Notes: a model not told the origin generated them from the sequence alone. DNA of 64,000 bases from Terrisporobacter vanillatitrophus (GCF_051148895.1 NZ_CP154625.1:1736001-1800000), one strand, 5' to 3'; shown: positions 17,714 through 27,162, counted from the first letter of the stretch. Numbers and translations are program-made.

Positions 17714-18214
17714 ATGTATAAAATTGGAGAATTTATTGTTTATGGAAATGAAGGTGTTTGTAGGATAGACAATATAAGTGAATTAAGTATTGGTGGAAGT
17801 AGTAAAGGAAAGACTTATTATACATTAAAACCAATGCATGATAATGGAACAGTATTTGCGCCTATAGATACTAATGTATTTATGAGACCAATTGTATCAT
17901 ATGAAGAAGTTCATAAATTAATTGAACAGATTCCATCAATAAAAGAAATTAACCATGATGAAAAAAGTGTAAGAGAATCGCAAGAGTATTATAAACAATT
18001 ATTAAAGAGTCATGATTGTATGAATTTATTGACTGTAATGGTAACACTTAAAGATAAGAAAAACATTGCAACTAATAATGGTAAGAAACTTAATCAAATG
18101 GATGATAAATTTATGAGAACGGCCAAAAGTTTAATTGATGATGAGTTTTCCATTGTATTAGGAATAGAAAAAGAAGATGTAGAATTATATATTGATGATA
18201 ACTTGAAAAAATAG
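17714..18214 (+). CDS. CarD/CdnL-family RNA polymerase-binding regulator
   Basis: 166 residues. The N-terminal Tudor-like RNAP-interacting domain is clear (YKIGEFIVYGNEGVCRI, then TYYTLKPMHDNGTVFAPID), followed by a helical C-terminal DNA-binding region ending KSLIDDEFSIVLGIEKEDVE. Such proteins bind the RNAP beta subunit and stabilise open promoter complexes. Spacing to GGGAGA favours ATG 17714 over ATG 17708. The stop is ten bases before the GTG of the SNF2 helicase, whose ribosome site overlaps it, so the two are cotranscribed. Confidence 0.88.
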   Translation: MYKIGEFIVYGNEGVCRIDNISELSIGGSSKGKTYYTLKPMHDNGTVFAPIDTNVFMRPIVSYEEVHKLIEQIPSIKEINHDEKSVRESQEYYKQLLKSHDCMNLLTVMVTLKDKKNIATNNGKKLNQMDDKFMRTAKSLIDDEFSIVLGIEKEDVELYIDDNLKK

Positions 18215-18224
18215 GAGAAAATCA

Positions 18225-21200
18225 GTGATAACAGAACAAATAAAAAGTAAAGCTAGATTGATTACTCATCCTACAAGATGGCAAAGAGGAAACATATATT
18301 ATAAGGAAGAAAAAGTATACGGAGTAGATTTTTCCACAGAAAATGAATATTTAATAATAGATGCACAAGTAGAAGGCTCTAGAAGTTACAGAGATTATGA
18401 AAGTATATTAGCAATAAATTTAGAAAATTTGGAGATAGAACAAACAAAATGTAGCTGTGAAGATTACAGAGAAAATAATAGAAGAGGCACATATATATGC
18501 AAACATATTGTGGCTACTTTGTTAGAAGCCGTGGAAATATTAGAAAACACAAATAGAGTAGAGGCTCTTACACAAATACATGAAGAAATTAATAAATCAT
18601 CTAAATTAACTCCAGAAGATATAATATTAAATAATATTAATGATGACTATAAAAAAATAAATTTAGAGGTATATATGGATGCATCCTTAGAGGAACCTTA
18701 CTGTAAAGTTCAATTTAAAATAGGTGAGGACAAAATGTATGTACTTAAAAGTCCTAGAGATTTCATAATATCTAGATATTCTGGGAAAGAAATAAAATAT
18801 GGAAAGGATTTTACATACAACCCTAAGAAACATATTTTTTCTGTGCAAGATGAAAATATAATATCTTACATGGATGAAATGGTATTTATTAATGAACAGT
18901 TGTCTGTAGTACCTAAATATAGACGTCAAATTGAATTAGTAGAGGGAAAAGCCCTTAATGTAGTGGGCAAATCTCTAAAAAGATTTCTAGTAACAGTAGG
19001 GGATAAGGCTATAAAATTAAAAATTAATAATTCAGAATATGACTCAAAAATAATACATGGTGATTTAAATATATCATTTAATATAAAAGAAAAAGAAGAA
19101 AATATTGTACTAACTACAGATGAAAACATGCCATTACCATTAAATGCTAAGGGAGATGTGTTTTTTCACAATGGTAATTTGTATTTACCATCAAAAAGTC
19201 AATATAATGGATATAGGAATTTCTATGAATTTTTAAGAACAGATCATCAAATAAAATTTAGTAAATCAAGAGCAGGAGAAGTTATACAAAAAATTATTCC
19301 AAAGCTAGATGAAATTAGTGAAATCATAAATATAGATGAGAAAATAACTAAAAAAATAAAAAAAGATTTGAAAATAGAATTTTACTTGGATAGGAAAAAA
19401 GAATCTGTATATTTGGATTTAAAGTTTATATATAACGATGAAAATAACAATGAAGAGTTTTACATAATAAGAGATATAAAAAAAGAAAATCACACTAAAT
19501 CAGTTTTAAATAACTTGCTATTTGAAGAGGAAAATAATAAGTTTTTATTTAAAGGAAGAGAATTAGATTTATATAAGTTATTAAGTGATGATATAAAAGA
19601 GCTAAAATCCTTAGGTGATGTATATTACTCTGATAAATTTAAGTATAAAATACAAAATCCAAGTATAAGTGCTAGTATTAATGAAAACAAGGATAGAAAA
19701 TTTTTAGAAATAAATTTTAATATTGAAAATGTTGATGAAAAAGAATATAAAAATATACTAAAATCATTCAAAGAAAATAAAAGATTTCATAGGTTGAAAA
19801 ACGATACTATACTTGATTTAAGTAATGATGATGCAAAAGAGTTTTTTGAATTGCTAGACAATATAGTGGGAGATATATCAAAAGATATAAAGCAAAATAT
19901 TATAAAGCTTAACAATAACAAAGCTATTTATTTAAATGAAAGTATGAAAAATAGTGAATTTAAATTTATAAGTGGCAAAGAATATCTAAAGTCAATAGCA
20001 GAGAAAATTAATACTATGAATGAAGTAGTATGTGAAGTACCTGAAAATTTAAATGCCACGCTGAGAGATTATCAAGTGGATGGTTATAAATGGTTTAATA
20101 CTTTAAGTCACTTTGAGTTTGGTGGCATATTGGCAGATGAAATGGGTCTTGGAAAAACCATACAGACTATTTGTTTTTTACTTTCAAATTGTAATAAAAA
20201 GAGTTTGATAGTTACACCTACATCTCTCATATATAACTGGAAAGATGAGTTTGAAAATTTTGCACCAGATATGAAAGTGCTTATAATGCATGGGGATAAA
20301 AACTTTAGGATGGAATTGTTTGATGATATGAAAAACTATGACGTCATACTGACGACTTACTCTACTCTAAGAAATGATTATGAATATTATGAGAAAATGT
20401 ATTTTGATTATATGATAATAGATGAAGGTCAAAATATAAAAAATCCAAATGCTCAAAATACTCATTGCGTTAAAGATATAAATGCAGGAGTTAAATTTGC
20501 TTTAACTGGAACTCCAATAGAAAATAATTTAATGGAGCTTTGGTCCATATTTGATTATTTAATGCCAGGATATCTTTTTAGTAAAAAGGCTTTTGAAGAA
20601 AAGTTTATAAAAGGAAAGAAAGAAAATTTAAAAGAATTAAAGAAAATGATAAATCCTTTTATTTTAAGAAGAATGAAAAAAGATGTTTTATCAGAATTAC
20701 CAGAGAAGATAGAAAAGAAATTCTTTGTGGAAATGGATAAAGAGCAGAAAAAAGCATATACAGCAGTAGTTAAAGATATAAATGAAAAAAGAGAAAATAA
20801 AGACTTTAATGAAGATAAAATAACTATATTCTCATATTTAACAAAACTTAGACAATTGTGTTTAGATCCGTCCATATTAATGGAAGACTATAAAGGTAAA
20901 AGTGCTAAAATAGATGTTTGTTTAGATCTTATAAAAGAAGGCGTAAGTGATAATCATAAAATACTTTTATTCTCTCAATTTACAACAGTTCTAAAAAAAC
21001 TAGGTAAGGAGCTGGAGGCACAAAATATTAAATATTATTATTTAGATGGTTCAATTGGTGCTGCTAAAAGAACTGATTTAGTAAATGAATTTAATGAAAG
21101 TCAGGAAAAACAAGTGTTTTTAATTTCCTTAAAAGCTGGAGGAACAGGTTTAAATCTTACAAGTGCAGACATAGTTATTCACTTTGACCCATGGTGGAAT

Positions 21201-21434
21201 CCTGCTATAGAAGATCAAGCCACAGATAGAGCTCATAGATTTGGTCAAAAAAATATGGTGCAAGTTATTAAGTTGATTGCCAAGGGAACTGTGGAAGAGA
21301 AGATTATAAAGTTGCAAGATGATAAGAAGGAGTTAATATCAAATATTATGGGTGGTGATATGAATAATTCTTCTTTATTGTCTAGTTTGTCAGAGGAAGA
21401 TATCAATGATTTATTTAATGTTACAAAATTTTAA
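18225..21434 (+). CDS. SWIM-domain SNF2-family helicase
   Basis: A 1069-residue Swi2/Snf2 ATPase that probably remodels nucleoprotein such as RNAP or DNA-bound proteins. N-terminal SWIM zinc finger at about residues 75-105 (CSCEDY ... CKHIVA). A long middle region belongs to the bacterial SNF2 type. The helicase core begins near residue 615: Walker A ADEMGLGKTIQ (about 637), DEGQ motif II (about 735), GTPIENNL motif III, and C-lobe motifs LKAGGTGLNLT and QATDRAHRFGQ (about 998). Start is GTG, with AGGAGA spaced correctly. CarD upstream in the same unit supports a transcription-linked role, by inference. Confidence 0.92.
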   Translation: MITEQIKSKARLITHPTRWQRGNIYYKEEKVYGVDFSTENEYLIIDAQVEGSRSYRDYESILAINLENLEIEQTKCSCEDYRENNRRGTYICKHIVATLLEAVEILENTNRVEALTQIHEEINKSSKLTPEDIILNNINDDYKKINLEVYMDASLEEPYCKVQFKIGEDKMYVLKSPRDFIISRYSGKEIKYGKDFTYNPKKHIFSVQDENIISYMDEMVFINEQLSVVPKYRRQIELVEGKALNVVGKSLKRFLVTVGDKAIKLKINNSEYDSKIIHGDLNISFNIKEKEENIVLTTDENMPLPLNAKGDVFFHNGNLYLPSKSQYNGYRNFYEFLRTDHQIKFSKSRAGEVIQKIIPKLDEISEIINIDEKITKKIKKDLKIEFYLDRKKESVYLDLKFIYNDENNNEEFYIIRDIKKENHTKSVLNNLLFEEENNKFLFKGRELDLYKLLSDDIKELKSLGDVYYSDKFKYKIQNPSISASINENKDRKFLEINFNIENVDEKEYKNILKSFKENKRFHRLKNDTILDLSNDDAKEFFELLDNIVGDISKDIKQNIIKLNNNKAIYLNESMKNSEFKFISGKEYLKSIAEKINTMNEVVCEVPENLNATLRDYQVDGYKWFNTLSHFEFGGILADEMGLGKTIQTICFLLSNCNKKSLIVTPTSLIYNWKDEFENFAPDMKVLIMHGDKNFRMELFDDMKNYDVILTTYSTLRNDYEYYEKMYFDYMIIDEGQNIKNPNAQNTHCVKDINAGVKFALTGTPIENNLMELWSIFDYLMPGYLFSKKAFEEKFIKGKKENLKELKKMINPFILRRMKKDVLSELPEKIEKKFFVEMDKEQKKAYTAVVKDINEKRENKDFNEDKITIFSYLTKLRQLCLDPSILMEDYKGKSAKIDVCLDLIKEGVSDNHKILLFSQFTTVLKKLGKELEAQNIKYYYLDGSIGAAKRTDLVNEFNESQEKQVFLISLKAGGTGLNLTSADIVIHFDPWWNPAIEDQATDRAHRFGQKNMVQVIKLIAKGTVEEKIIKLQDDKKELISNIMGGDMNNSSLLSSLSEEDINDLFNVTKF

Positions 21435-21486
21435 TGTATGGAGTTGTAGAATATTAAAAATAGAACTTGATTAGTTTATAGAGATG

Positions 21487-21516
21487 AGATGCTGATAGTA
21501 ATATTGGCATCTTTTT
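21487..21516 (+). terminator. Terminator after the SNF2 gene
   Basis: AGATGCTGATA pairs with TATTGGCATCT (two G-T pairs), followed by a T-run. Confidence 0.8.
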
Positions 21517-21523
21517 TGTTTTC

Positions 21524-21553
21524 AAAGGTATGCACAAAAATGTGTATACCTTT
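21524..21553. repeat. Dispersed hairpin, second copy
   Basis: AAAGGTATGCAC, loop AAAAAT, GTGTATACCTTT. It lies just behind a complete terminator, so it is redundant for ending the SNF2 transcript. Nothing else is seen in the rest of this 336-base gap except AT-rich promoter-like sequence. Confidence 0.65.
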
Positions 21554-21770
21554 AAATTTTATACTTAATTTAATTATATAATCTATCTACAACCAAATAA
21601 ATTGTAAAATTTAATTTACATAATTTGGATTTAAGTATAAAGTAAGTTTTATTAATTCCGATAATAAATAAAGGGTTTTTTATAGTTTCAAAGACATGAT
21701 CTAAGAAAGAGGGTGTAAAATTATCATACTATAAAATCAAAAATATCAAATCGATAAAGGGAGAATAAGC

Positions 21771-23852
21771 ATGATAAATAAAAAATTAAAGTTAACAAAT
21801 TTGAAAGGATTTTTCAAAAAAAATAAGGTTAAAAATGATATTAAACTTGGAATAAAACAAAAATTATTATTTTCATCTCTTATTACACTTATGACGATGG
21901 CGATTATAGTTGGTTTAGTATCTATACTAACTTCATATAAAAGCACAGAATTAACTGTAGAAAAAATACTCAAAGAAACAGTAGAAGCAACATCAAAAAG
22001 AATAGATAATAAATTACAAGTATATAGAGCATTAGCAAATGAAATATCCGCCAGTGATACACTTGTATATATGACAAGTGATAAATCCGAAGAAGATAAA
22101 CAAAAAATGGTTAAAAAAATGAAGGAAGAAGTAAATAGAATATATGGAATGCACACAGAGATTTATGATATGGTTATTATCGGAAAAGATGGTGTAGACT
22201 TGTTAAGTGGTTTGGATCTTTCTGATAGACAGTATTTTATAGACACAATGGAAAAGAAAGAAGCATTAACAAATGATGTTGTAATAAATAAAGAAGATGG
22301 TAAAGCTATTTTGACTACAACTGCACCTATAATGGTAAATGGAGAAGTTCAAGGAGTTGTAGGTATTATCACTGATGCAGTGCTTTTATCTGAAATTGCT
22401 TCAGATGTAGAAGTTGGAGACACGGGAAAAGCATCTATTGTAAATTCTCAAGGAATTGATATAGGAAACAGTAATAAAGAACTGGTAAAAGAAGAACATA
22501 ATGTAATAGAGGACGCAAAGAGTGACAAATCATTACAGCCTATGGCAGAGATATATAAAGACATGATTAGTGGAAATACAGATATTAAAGAGTTTAAAGG
22601 TGCAAAAGGAGCAGAATTTATAGGATATACTCCAATTAAAAATACAAATGGATGGAGTATTTCAATAACAGCAGACAAATCTGAATTTATGCAAGCCAGT
22701 TTAAATGGAATGAAAATAATAGTATTATGCATAATAATGACTCTAGCCTTAGGAATATTTATAACGTTAAAATCAGCAAATAATATAGTAAATCCAATTA
22801 TAGCCTTTGTAGATAGAATAAAACTTTTATCACAAGGAGATTTGTCATCAGAAGTACCGTCTGTAAATACTAATGATGAAATTAAAATTTTAGCAGATGC
22901 AACATATGACCTTGTAGTGAATATATCGGGCATAATATATGATATAGATAATGTATTAACATCTATATCTAAAGGAGATTTAACTGTTGAAACAAATGCT
23001 CATTACATCGGTGAATTTGTTAGTATAAAAGATTCTTCGGACAATATAATTAAATCATTGAATGAAACGATGGAAGATATATCACTTACATCTAATCAAG
23101 TTGCATCTGGAGCAAACGAAGTTTCTATGGGTGCACAGTCATTAGCACAAGGATCATCAGAGCAAGCGGCTAGTGTTGAACAACTTACAGTAGCAATAGA
23201 AGATGTTTCAGACAAGATAAGTAGTAGTTCTGAAAATGCTAATAAAGCAAATGAGGTAGTAAAAGAAGCTGGAGAAAAAATGCAAGATAGTAACGCTAAA
23301 ATGAAAGAAATGATGTCAGCTATAGAATTAATAAATTTAAAATCTAATGAGATAAGTAAAATAATCAAAATAATCGATGATATAGCTTTCCAAACAAATA
23401 TACTTGCATTAAATGCAGCAGTGGAAGCAGCAAGAGCAGGAGATGCAGGTAAAGGATTTGCTGTTGTTGCAGATGAAGTAAGAAATTTATCAGCTAAAAG
23501 TGCTGAAGCAGCAAAAAATACAGCCCTACTTATAGAAGAAACTGTAAATGCTATAAATGTAGGAAGTGGAATTGCTGAAGATACAGCAAAATCATTAGAG
23601 GAAGTAGTAACTAATACGAACTTAGCAACTAGAATAGTGGACAATATATCTAGTCATTTATCAGATCAATCTGCCTCTGTAAATCAAATAAAAGAGTCTG
23701 TAGAACAAGTTAGTGCAGTTATACAATCTAACTCTGCTACTTCAGAAGAAAGTGCAGCAGCAAGTGAGGAGCTAACAGGACAATCATATGCAATGAATGA
23801 GTTGATTGCTAAATTTAAATTACGTTCACAAGGTGAAAGTGTAAATAATTAG
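21771..23852 (+). CDS. Methyl-accepting chemotaxis protein, double-Cache type
   Basis: 693-residue chemoreceptor. First membrane helix at about residues 34-56, an extracellular sensor of roughly 250 residues with dCache features (YDMVIIGKDGVDLLSG, DRQYFIDTMEKKE, then GWSISITADKSEF), second helix at about 305-327, HAMP at about 328-385, and a cytoplasmic coiled-coil ending in the invariant hairpin FQTNILALNAAVEAARAGDA (about residues 541-560). It signals ligand binding to CheA/CheW; the ligand is unknown, and dCache proteins often bind amino acids. AAAGGGAG precedes the ATG. No other chemotaxis genes are nearby. Confidence 0.93.
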   Translation: MINKKLKLTNLKGFFKKNKVKNDIKLGIKQKLLFSSLITLMTMAIIVGLVSILTSYKSTELTVEKILKETVEATSKRIDNKLQVYRALANEISASDTLVYMTSDKSEEDKQKMVKKMKEEVNRIYGMHTEIYDMVIIGKDGVDLLSGLDLSDRQYFIDTMEKKEALTNDVVINKEDGKAILTTTAPIMVNGEVQGVVGIITDAVLLSEIASDVEVGDTGKASIVNSQGIDIGNSNKELVKEEHNVIEDAKSDKSLQPMAEIYKDMISGNTDIKEFKGAKGAEFIGYTPIKNTNGWSISITADKSEFMQASLNGMKIIVLCIIMTLALGIFITLKSANNIVNPIIAFVDRIKLLSQGDLSSEVPSVNTNDEIKILADATYDLVVNISGIIYDIDNVLTSISKGDLTVETNAHYIGEFVSIKDSSDNIIKSLNETMEDISLTSNQVASGANEVSMGAQSLAQGSSEQAASVEQLTVAIEDVSDKISSSSENANKANEVVKEAGEKMQDSNAKMKEMMSAIELINLKSNEISKIIKIIDDIAFQTNILALNAAVEAARAGDAGKGFAVVADEVRNLSAKSAEAAKNTALLIEETVNAINVGSGIAEDTAKSLEEVVTNTNLATRIVDNISSHLSDQSASVNQIKESVEQVSAVIQSNSATSEESAAASEELTGQSYAMNELIAKFKLRSQGESVNN

Positions 23853-23879
23853 TATATAGCCAAATACCCCTTGGGGTTA

Positions 23880-23906
23880 AGCTCTTGACAGCTTATGTCA
23901 AGAACT
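23880..23906. repeat. Dispersed TTGAC/GTCAA hairpin, copy 1
   Basis: AGCTCTTGAC, 7-base loop, GTCAAGAACT. The same 10+7+10 design and nearly the same arms occur at 45711-45737. There is no T-run after it. Confidence 0.6.
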
Positions 23907-23946
23907 TGCTATATTTCAAAAGAAGAATTAGTACTAGAGATTTTTT

Positions 23947-23968
23947 GGAGCCTAAATGGCTCCTTTTT
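23947..23968 (+). terminator. Terminator after the chemoreceptor
   Basis: GGAGCC, loop TAAAT, GGCTCC, then TTTTTA. Confidence 0.85.
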
Positions 23969-24009
23969 AATTTAATATAAAATAAAAAATAATTAAAAAA
24001 ACCTTGACG

Positions 24010-24051
24010 AATATCTCTAATTAGAGTAAATTATATCTAATTAGGGATATT
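24010..24051 (+). promoter_or_regulatory. MarR operator with 15-bp arms over the promoter
   Basis: AATATCTCTAATTAG (24010-24024) and CTAATTAGGGATATT (24037-24051) are inverted with one mismatch. Each arm contains the palindrome CTAATTAG. A TTGACG -35 box (24004-24009) abuts the left arm, so binding would block RNA polymerase; autorepression is inferred. Confidence 0.7.
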
Positions 24052-24090
24052 AAGTATGATTAAATTATATTAAAAGATGAGGTTATAGAG

Positions 24091-24525
24091 ATGACAGAAC
24101 TTAAAATATTTATAGGAATGAGTAGAGCATTAAACAAAATAAATAGGGCTACTAACAAGGTCTATACAAAATATGGATTAACAAGTGCTCAGTTTGCTGT
24201 ATTAGAAGCTCTTTACCATAAAGGAGATTTATCTGTTGGAGAGGTTCAGGACAAAATATTGAGTACTAGTGGAACCATTCCTGTTATAGTAAAGAATTTA
24301 GAGAAGGAAGGTTTCTTAGAGAAGTGCAATGATGATAAGGACAAGAGAAGATTTATACTTCATATTACACAAAAAGGTAGAGAACTTATGGACATTGTAT
24401 ATCCAGAAAACGAAGAAATTATCACTTCTATGATGAATATTTGGAGCAAAGAAGAACAGGAAGAGATACTAAAATATATGAAGAAATTTGGAGGTGTAGA
24501 AGATGAAAAGAATGGTAAAAGATAA
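24091..24525 (+). CDS. MarR-family regulator of the pirin/nitroreductase unit
   Basis: 144-residue winged-helix regulator: LTSAQFAVLEALYHKGDLS, recognition region EVQDKILSTSGTIPVIVKNL, wing DDKDKRRFILHITQKGREL. It belongs to the MarR branch that includes OhrR/HypR-like sensors, though the single cysteine here (in EKCNDDKD) lies in the wing rather than at the N-terminal position of OhrR. Its 3' end overlaps the pirin start by 23 bases, so the two are translationally linked. The operator described upstream suggests autoregulation. Confidence 0.88.
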   Translation: MTELKIFIGMSRALNKINRATNKVYTKYGLTSAQFAVLEALYHKGDLSVGEVQDKILSTSGTIPVIVKNLEKEGFLEKCNDDKDKRRFILHITQKGRELMDIVYPENEEIITSMMNIWSKEEQEEILKYMKKFGGVEDEKNGKR

Positions 24526-25342
24526 AGTTAGAGGTTTTAGAACTACAGATGGAGCAGGAGTAAGTTTAGTTAGAGTTTTAGGAAATACTACAGCTGAGAC
24601 TTATGATCCTATTTTAATGTTAGACTCTTTTGATAGCACAAATCCTGAAGAATACACAGCAGGTTTTCCAATGCATCCTCATAGAGGTATAGAAACTATA
24701 AGTCTTATAGTTAAGGGAAATATGGTTCATAAAGATAGTATAGGAAATGAAGATAGAATCACAGATGGAGAAGTTCAATGGATGACAGCAGGATCTGGAA
24801 TATTACATGAAGAAAAACTACCTGCTTCAGATAAAATGCTTGGAGTTCAACTTTGGTTAAACATGCCTAGAAAATATAAAATGGCTCCACCAGAATACCA
24901 TAGTATAAAGAAAGAAGAAATAAAAGAAATTCCTATAGATGGAGGAATTTTGAGACTTATAAGTGGACAATATAAAGAGCATAAAGGTTTTATGGGTAAA
25001 TATTTACCAATGAATTATTATCATATAATACTGGAGGCAAATAATAAGTTTACCATTGAAACTGAGGAGAACAAATCAGTATTGGTATTTTTATTGTCTG
25101 GAGATGCTAAAATAGCAGGAGAAACTATAAGTGAGAAGACAGCAGTTAAGTTAACCAATGGAGATTCCTTAGATATAGAGTCTCTTCACGAAGATCTACA
25201 GATTTTATTTATAAGTTCAGACAAATTAGAAGAACCTGTATCTTGGGGTGGACCAATAGTAATGAACACTAGAGAAGAACTGGATTTGGCATTTAGGGAA
25301 TTAGAAGATGGAAGTTTTTTAAAAGAAAAAGTAGATTATTAA
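24503..25342 (+). CDS. Pirin-family cupin protein
   Basis: 279-residue bicupin. N-terminal pirin motifs: FPMHPHRGIETISLIVKGNM and HKDSIG, then WMTAGSGILHEE, which hold the metal-binding His and Glu residues. The C-terminal cupin is less conserved. Some bacterial pirins act as quercetin 2,3-dioxygenases, others as stress or redox proteins. The start within the MarR gene is supported by GGAGGTG 8 bases upstream. The operon with a MarR sensor and a nitroreductase suggests a response to quinones, flavonoids or other electrophiles (inference). Confidence 0.9.
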   Translation: MKRMVKDKVRGFRTTDGAGVSLVRVLGNTTAETYDPILMLDSFDSTNPEEYTAGFPMHPHRGIETISLIVKGNMVHKDSIGNEDRITDGEVQWMTAGSGILHEEKLPASDKMLGVQLWLNMPRKYKMAPPEYHSIKKEEIKEIPIDGGILRLISGQYKEHKGFMGKYLPMNYYHIILEANNKFTIETEENKSVLVFLLSGDAKIAGETISEKTAVKLTNGDSLDIESLHEDLQILFISSDKLEEPVSWGGPIVMNTREELDLAFRELEDGSFLKEKVDY

Positions 25343-25393
25343 TAAAAACAATAAAGAATTTCATAACTTTATGAAAAGGGAGGATAAATAATT

Positions 25394-25966
25394 ATGAAAA
25401 TTTTAGAATCATTAAAAGAAAGAAGATCATATTACCATATTAATAAGGACTTACCAGTAGATGAGGTAGAAGTATTTGATTTAGTAGAAAAAGCTACAGA
25501 ATTAGTTCCAGATGCTTTTAATATGAAAAGTTCAAGAGTTGTTGTTGTAACAGGAGAAAAGCAAGATCAATTATGGGATAATATTTATGAAGTATTTGAA
25601 GGTAAGGTTTCAAGAGAAAAAATTGATAGTTTTAAAAATGGTTATGGAACAATTCTTTATTTTTATGATGAAGATATTGTGAAAAATCTTCAAAGTCAAT
25701 TTTCAATATATGCAGATAGATTTCCAAATTGGGCTTCTCAGTCATCTGGTATGCTTCAATTAAGTATATGGAGTGGTTTAAAAGAGTTAGGCATAGGTGC
25801 TTCACTTCAACACTATAACCCTGTAATAGATGAAATGGTTAAAGAAATGTTTAATCTACCAGAAAGCTATTCTCTAAATGCACAAATGCCTTTTGGTGGA
25901 ATAAGCTCTTATCCGGAGGAAAAGGAAAAAGAGGATATTTCAAAAAGAGTAAAAATAGTAAAATAA
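25394..25966 (+). CDS. Nitroreductase-family flavoprotein
   Basis: 190-residue FMN-dependent reductase. It begins LESLKERRSYYHINKDLPV, the family arginine-containing FMN-binding start, with later motifs AFNMKSSRVVVVTG, YGTILYFYDE, and SIWSGLKELGIGASLQHYNP. It belongs to the YdgI/HBN1-like group that reduces nitro compounds and quinones. AGGGAGG precedes the ATG. It follows the pirin gene by 51 bases and is probably cotranscribed with it under the MarR regulator. Confidence 0.9.
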   Translation: MKILESLKERRSYYHINKDLPVDEVEVFDLVEKATELVPDAFNMKSSRVVVVTGEKQDQLWDNIYEVFEGKVSREKIDSFKNGYGTILYFYDEDIVKNLQSQFSIYADRFPNWASQSSGMLQLSIWSGLKELGIGASLQHYNPVIDEMVKEMFNLPESYSLNAQMPFGGISSYPEEKEKEDISKRVKIVK

Positions 25967-26068
25967 TTCTTACTTAAATATAGTAAGTAATGTAGGTAGT
26001 GGGAATAGCAAGTTAAAAAATCATATACTATTGGGGCATGAAACAAAACTTTAAATTATAAATAATAA

Positions 26069-26108
26069 AAGGGCCTCATGACCGATTTGCTCGGATCATG
26101 AAGCCCTT
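26069..26108. terminator. Long terminator after nitroreductase
   Basis: AAGGGC...TCATGA...CCGA pairs with TCGG...TCATGA...GCCCTT, three stem blocks separated by single mismatches. Confidence 0.8.
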
Positions 26109-26159
26109 ATATTATATAGTATGCTATACTATATAATATAACAGACGAATGACATTCGT
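26109..26159 (+). promoter_or_regulatory. Two palindromes before the second MarR gene
   Basis: First, a perfect 14-bp inverted repeat (ATATTATATAGTAT, centre GCT, ATACTATATAATAT; 26109-26139), which contains TATAAT-like boxes. Second, a perfect 15-base palindrome ACGAATGACATTCGT (26145-26159). The latter is a typical MarR operator in size and lies where it would cover the transcription start. Confidence 0.65.
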
Positions 26160-26217
26160 ATGTATTGAACATATAATAAATTTAAAATGAAAAACAAATA
26201 TAAAAGAGGAGATAAAT

Positions 26218-26649
26218 ATGTTTAATCTAGAAGATTGTATAGCTTTTATGACTAACAAATACAATAAAGAGATTACTGATTTATTTAGCCAAAGACTTCA
26301 AGAACACAATATTACAAGAGTTCAATGGACTGCATTGTTTTATATAGGTAAAAATGAAGGAATAACTCAAAGAGACTTGGCCCAAAAACTAGATTCCAAC
26401 GAATCGTCCATTGTTAGATTAATAGATCGTATGGAAAAAGAAAATATAGTAAAAAGGGAAAAAGATCCATCAGACAGAAGAATTACAAAGCTATTTCTTA
26501 CAGATGAAGGAATGAAAAAAAGAGATGAAATACTACCTATAGGAGAAAAGTTCTCAAAAGATTGTATTAAAGGAATAAGTGAAGAAGATTTGGAAACTTT
26601 CAAAGAAGTTTTAAATAAAATGGTAAAAAATCTAAATAAATCACAGTAA
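26218..26649 (+). CDS. MarR-family regulator
   Basis: 143 residues: TRVQWTALFYIGKNEGITQRDL, recognition helix region DSNESSIVRLIDRMEKENIV, wing KREKDPSDRRITKLFLTDEG. No cysteine lies at the OhrR position, but one is present at residue 7 (EDCIAF). AGAGGAG precedes the ATG. It is followed after a small hairpin by an AhpD-like gene, the likely target together with itself. The ligand is unknown. Confidence 0.88.
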   Translation: MFNLEDCIAFMTNKYNKEITDLFSQRLQEHNITRVQWTALFYIGKNEGITQRDLAQKLDSNESSIVRLIDRMEKENIVKREKDPSDRRITKLFLTDEGMKKRDEILPIGEKFSKDCIKGISEEDLETFKEVLNKMVKNLNKSQ

Positions 26650-26662
26650 ATGCTTTACAACA

Positions 26663-26679
26663 GTAGCACTCGGTGCTAC
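26663..26679 (+). other. Small intergenic hairpin
   Basis: GTAGCAC, loop TCG, GTGCTAC, followed by AATTTTCTT. It may attenuate or process the MarR/AhpD-like transcript. Confidence 0.5.
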
Positions 26680-26740
26680 AATTTTCTTGAATACTTGTCA
26701 TAGCAATTATTGCCATGGCATTAAAATTAAGGAGGATATT

Positions 26741-27094
26741 ATGAAAAGAGATGTTAGAGAAATATTAAATTCATTTACTCAGGGATTAGGGGAACTTGCA
26801 GAAACAAATAAGTCAAATGTTAATGCATTTATGAGACTTTTAAATACTGGCTACAAAGAAGGAGCTTTAAATACAAAAACTAAAGAGCTTATGAGTGTCG
26901 CTATTGGAGTGTATAACCGTTGCGAATACTGCATAGTTTACCATGTTTATAAATCATTGGAGCTTGGAGCTACAAGAGAAGAAATAATAGAGGCAGCTAT
27001 GGTTGCTGTAGGATTTGGTGGAGGACCATCTATGGCTTATAGTGTAACTTTATTAAAAGATGCGATAGATGAATTTGAAAAGGATTTTAAATAA
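26741..27094 (+). CDS. AhpD-like carboxymuconolactone decarboxylase family protein
   Basis: 117 residues with the AhpD-fold core: LNTKTKELMSVAIGV, CEYCIVYHVYKSLELGATRE, where C-x-x-C and the His three residues later form the peroxidase/disulfide centre, then EAAMVAVGFGGG. Family members are alkylhydroperoxidase-like or gamma-carboxymuconolactone decarboxylases; the CxxC-H motif favours a redox role. AAGGAGG at 26730 fixes the ATG at 26741. Control by the preceding MarR protein would give an oxidative or electrophile response (inference). Confidence 0.88.
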   Translation: MKRDVREILNSFTQGLGELAETNKSNVNAFMRLLNTGYKEGALNTKTKELMSVAIGVYNRCEYCIVYHVYKSLELGATREEIIEAAMVAVGFGGGPSMAYSVTLLKDAIDEFEKDFK

Positions 27095-27123
27095 TTATAA
27101 AAAGTTAATCTAATAGTTTGTTA

Positions 27124-27160
27124 AGCTAATAATTTCAGTTATTGAAATTATTAGCTTTTT
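27124..27160 (+). terminator. Terminator carrying the group II intron insertion
   Basis: AGCTAATAATTTCA, loop GTTAT, TGAAATTATTAGCT, then TTTT. The intron starts two bases after the T-run; the remaining T-rich target continues after the intron as TTTTAC. Confidence 0.9.
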
Positions 27161-27162
27161 AC

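Noticed and set aside
22448..23644. Long reverse-strand ORFs across the chemoreceptor gene
   Set aside because: They are shadows of a biased coding sequence, with no ribosome sites and low-complexity translation.
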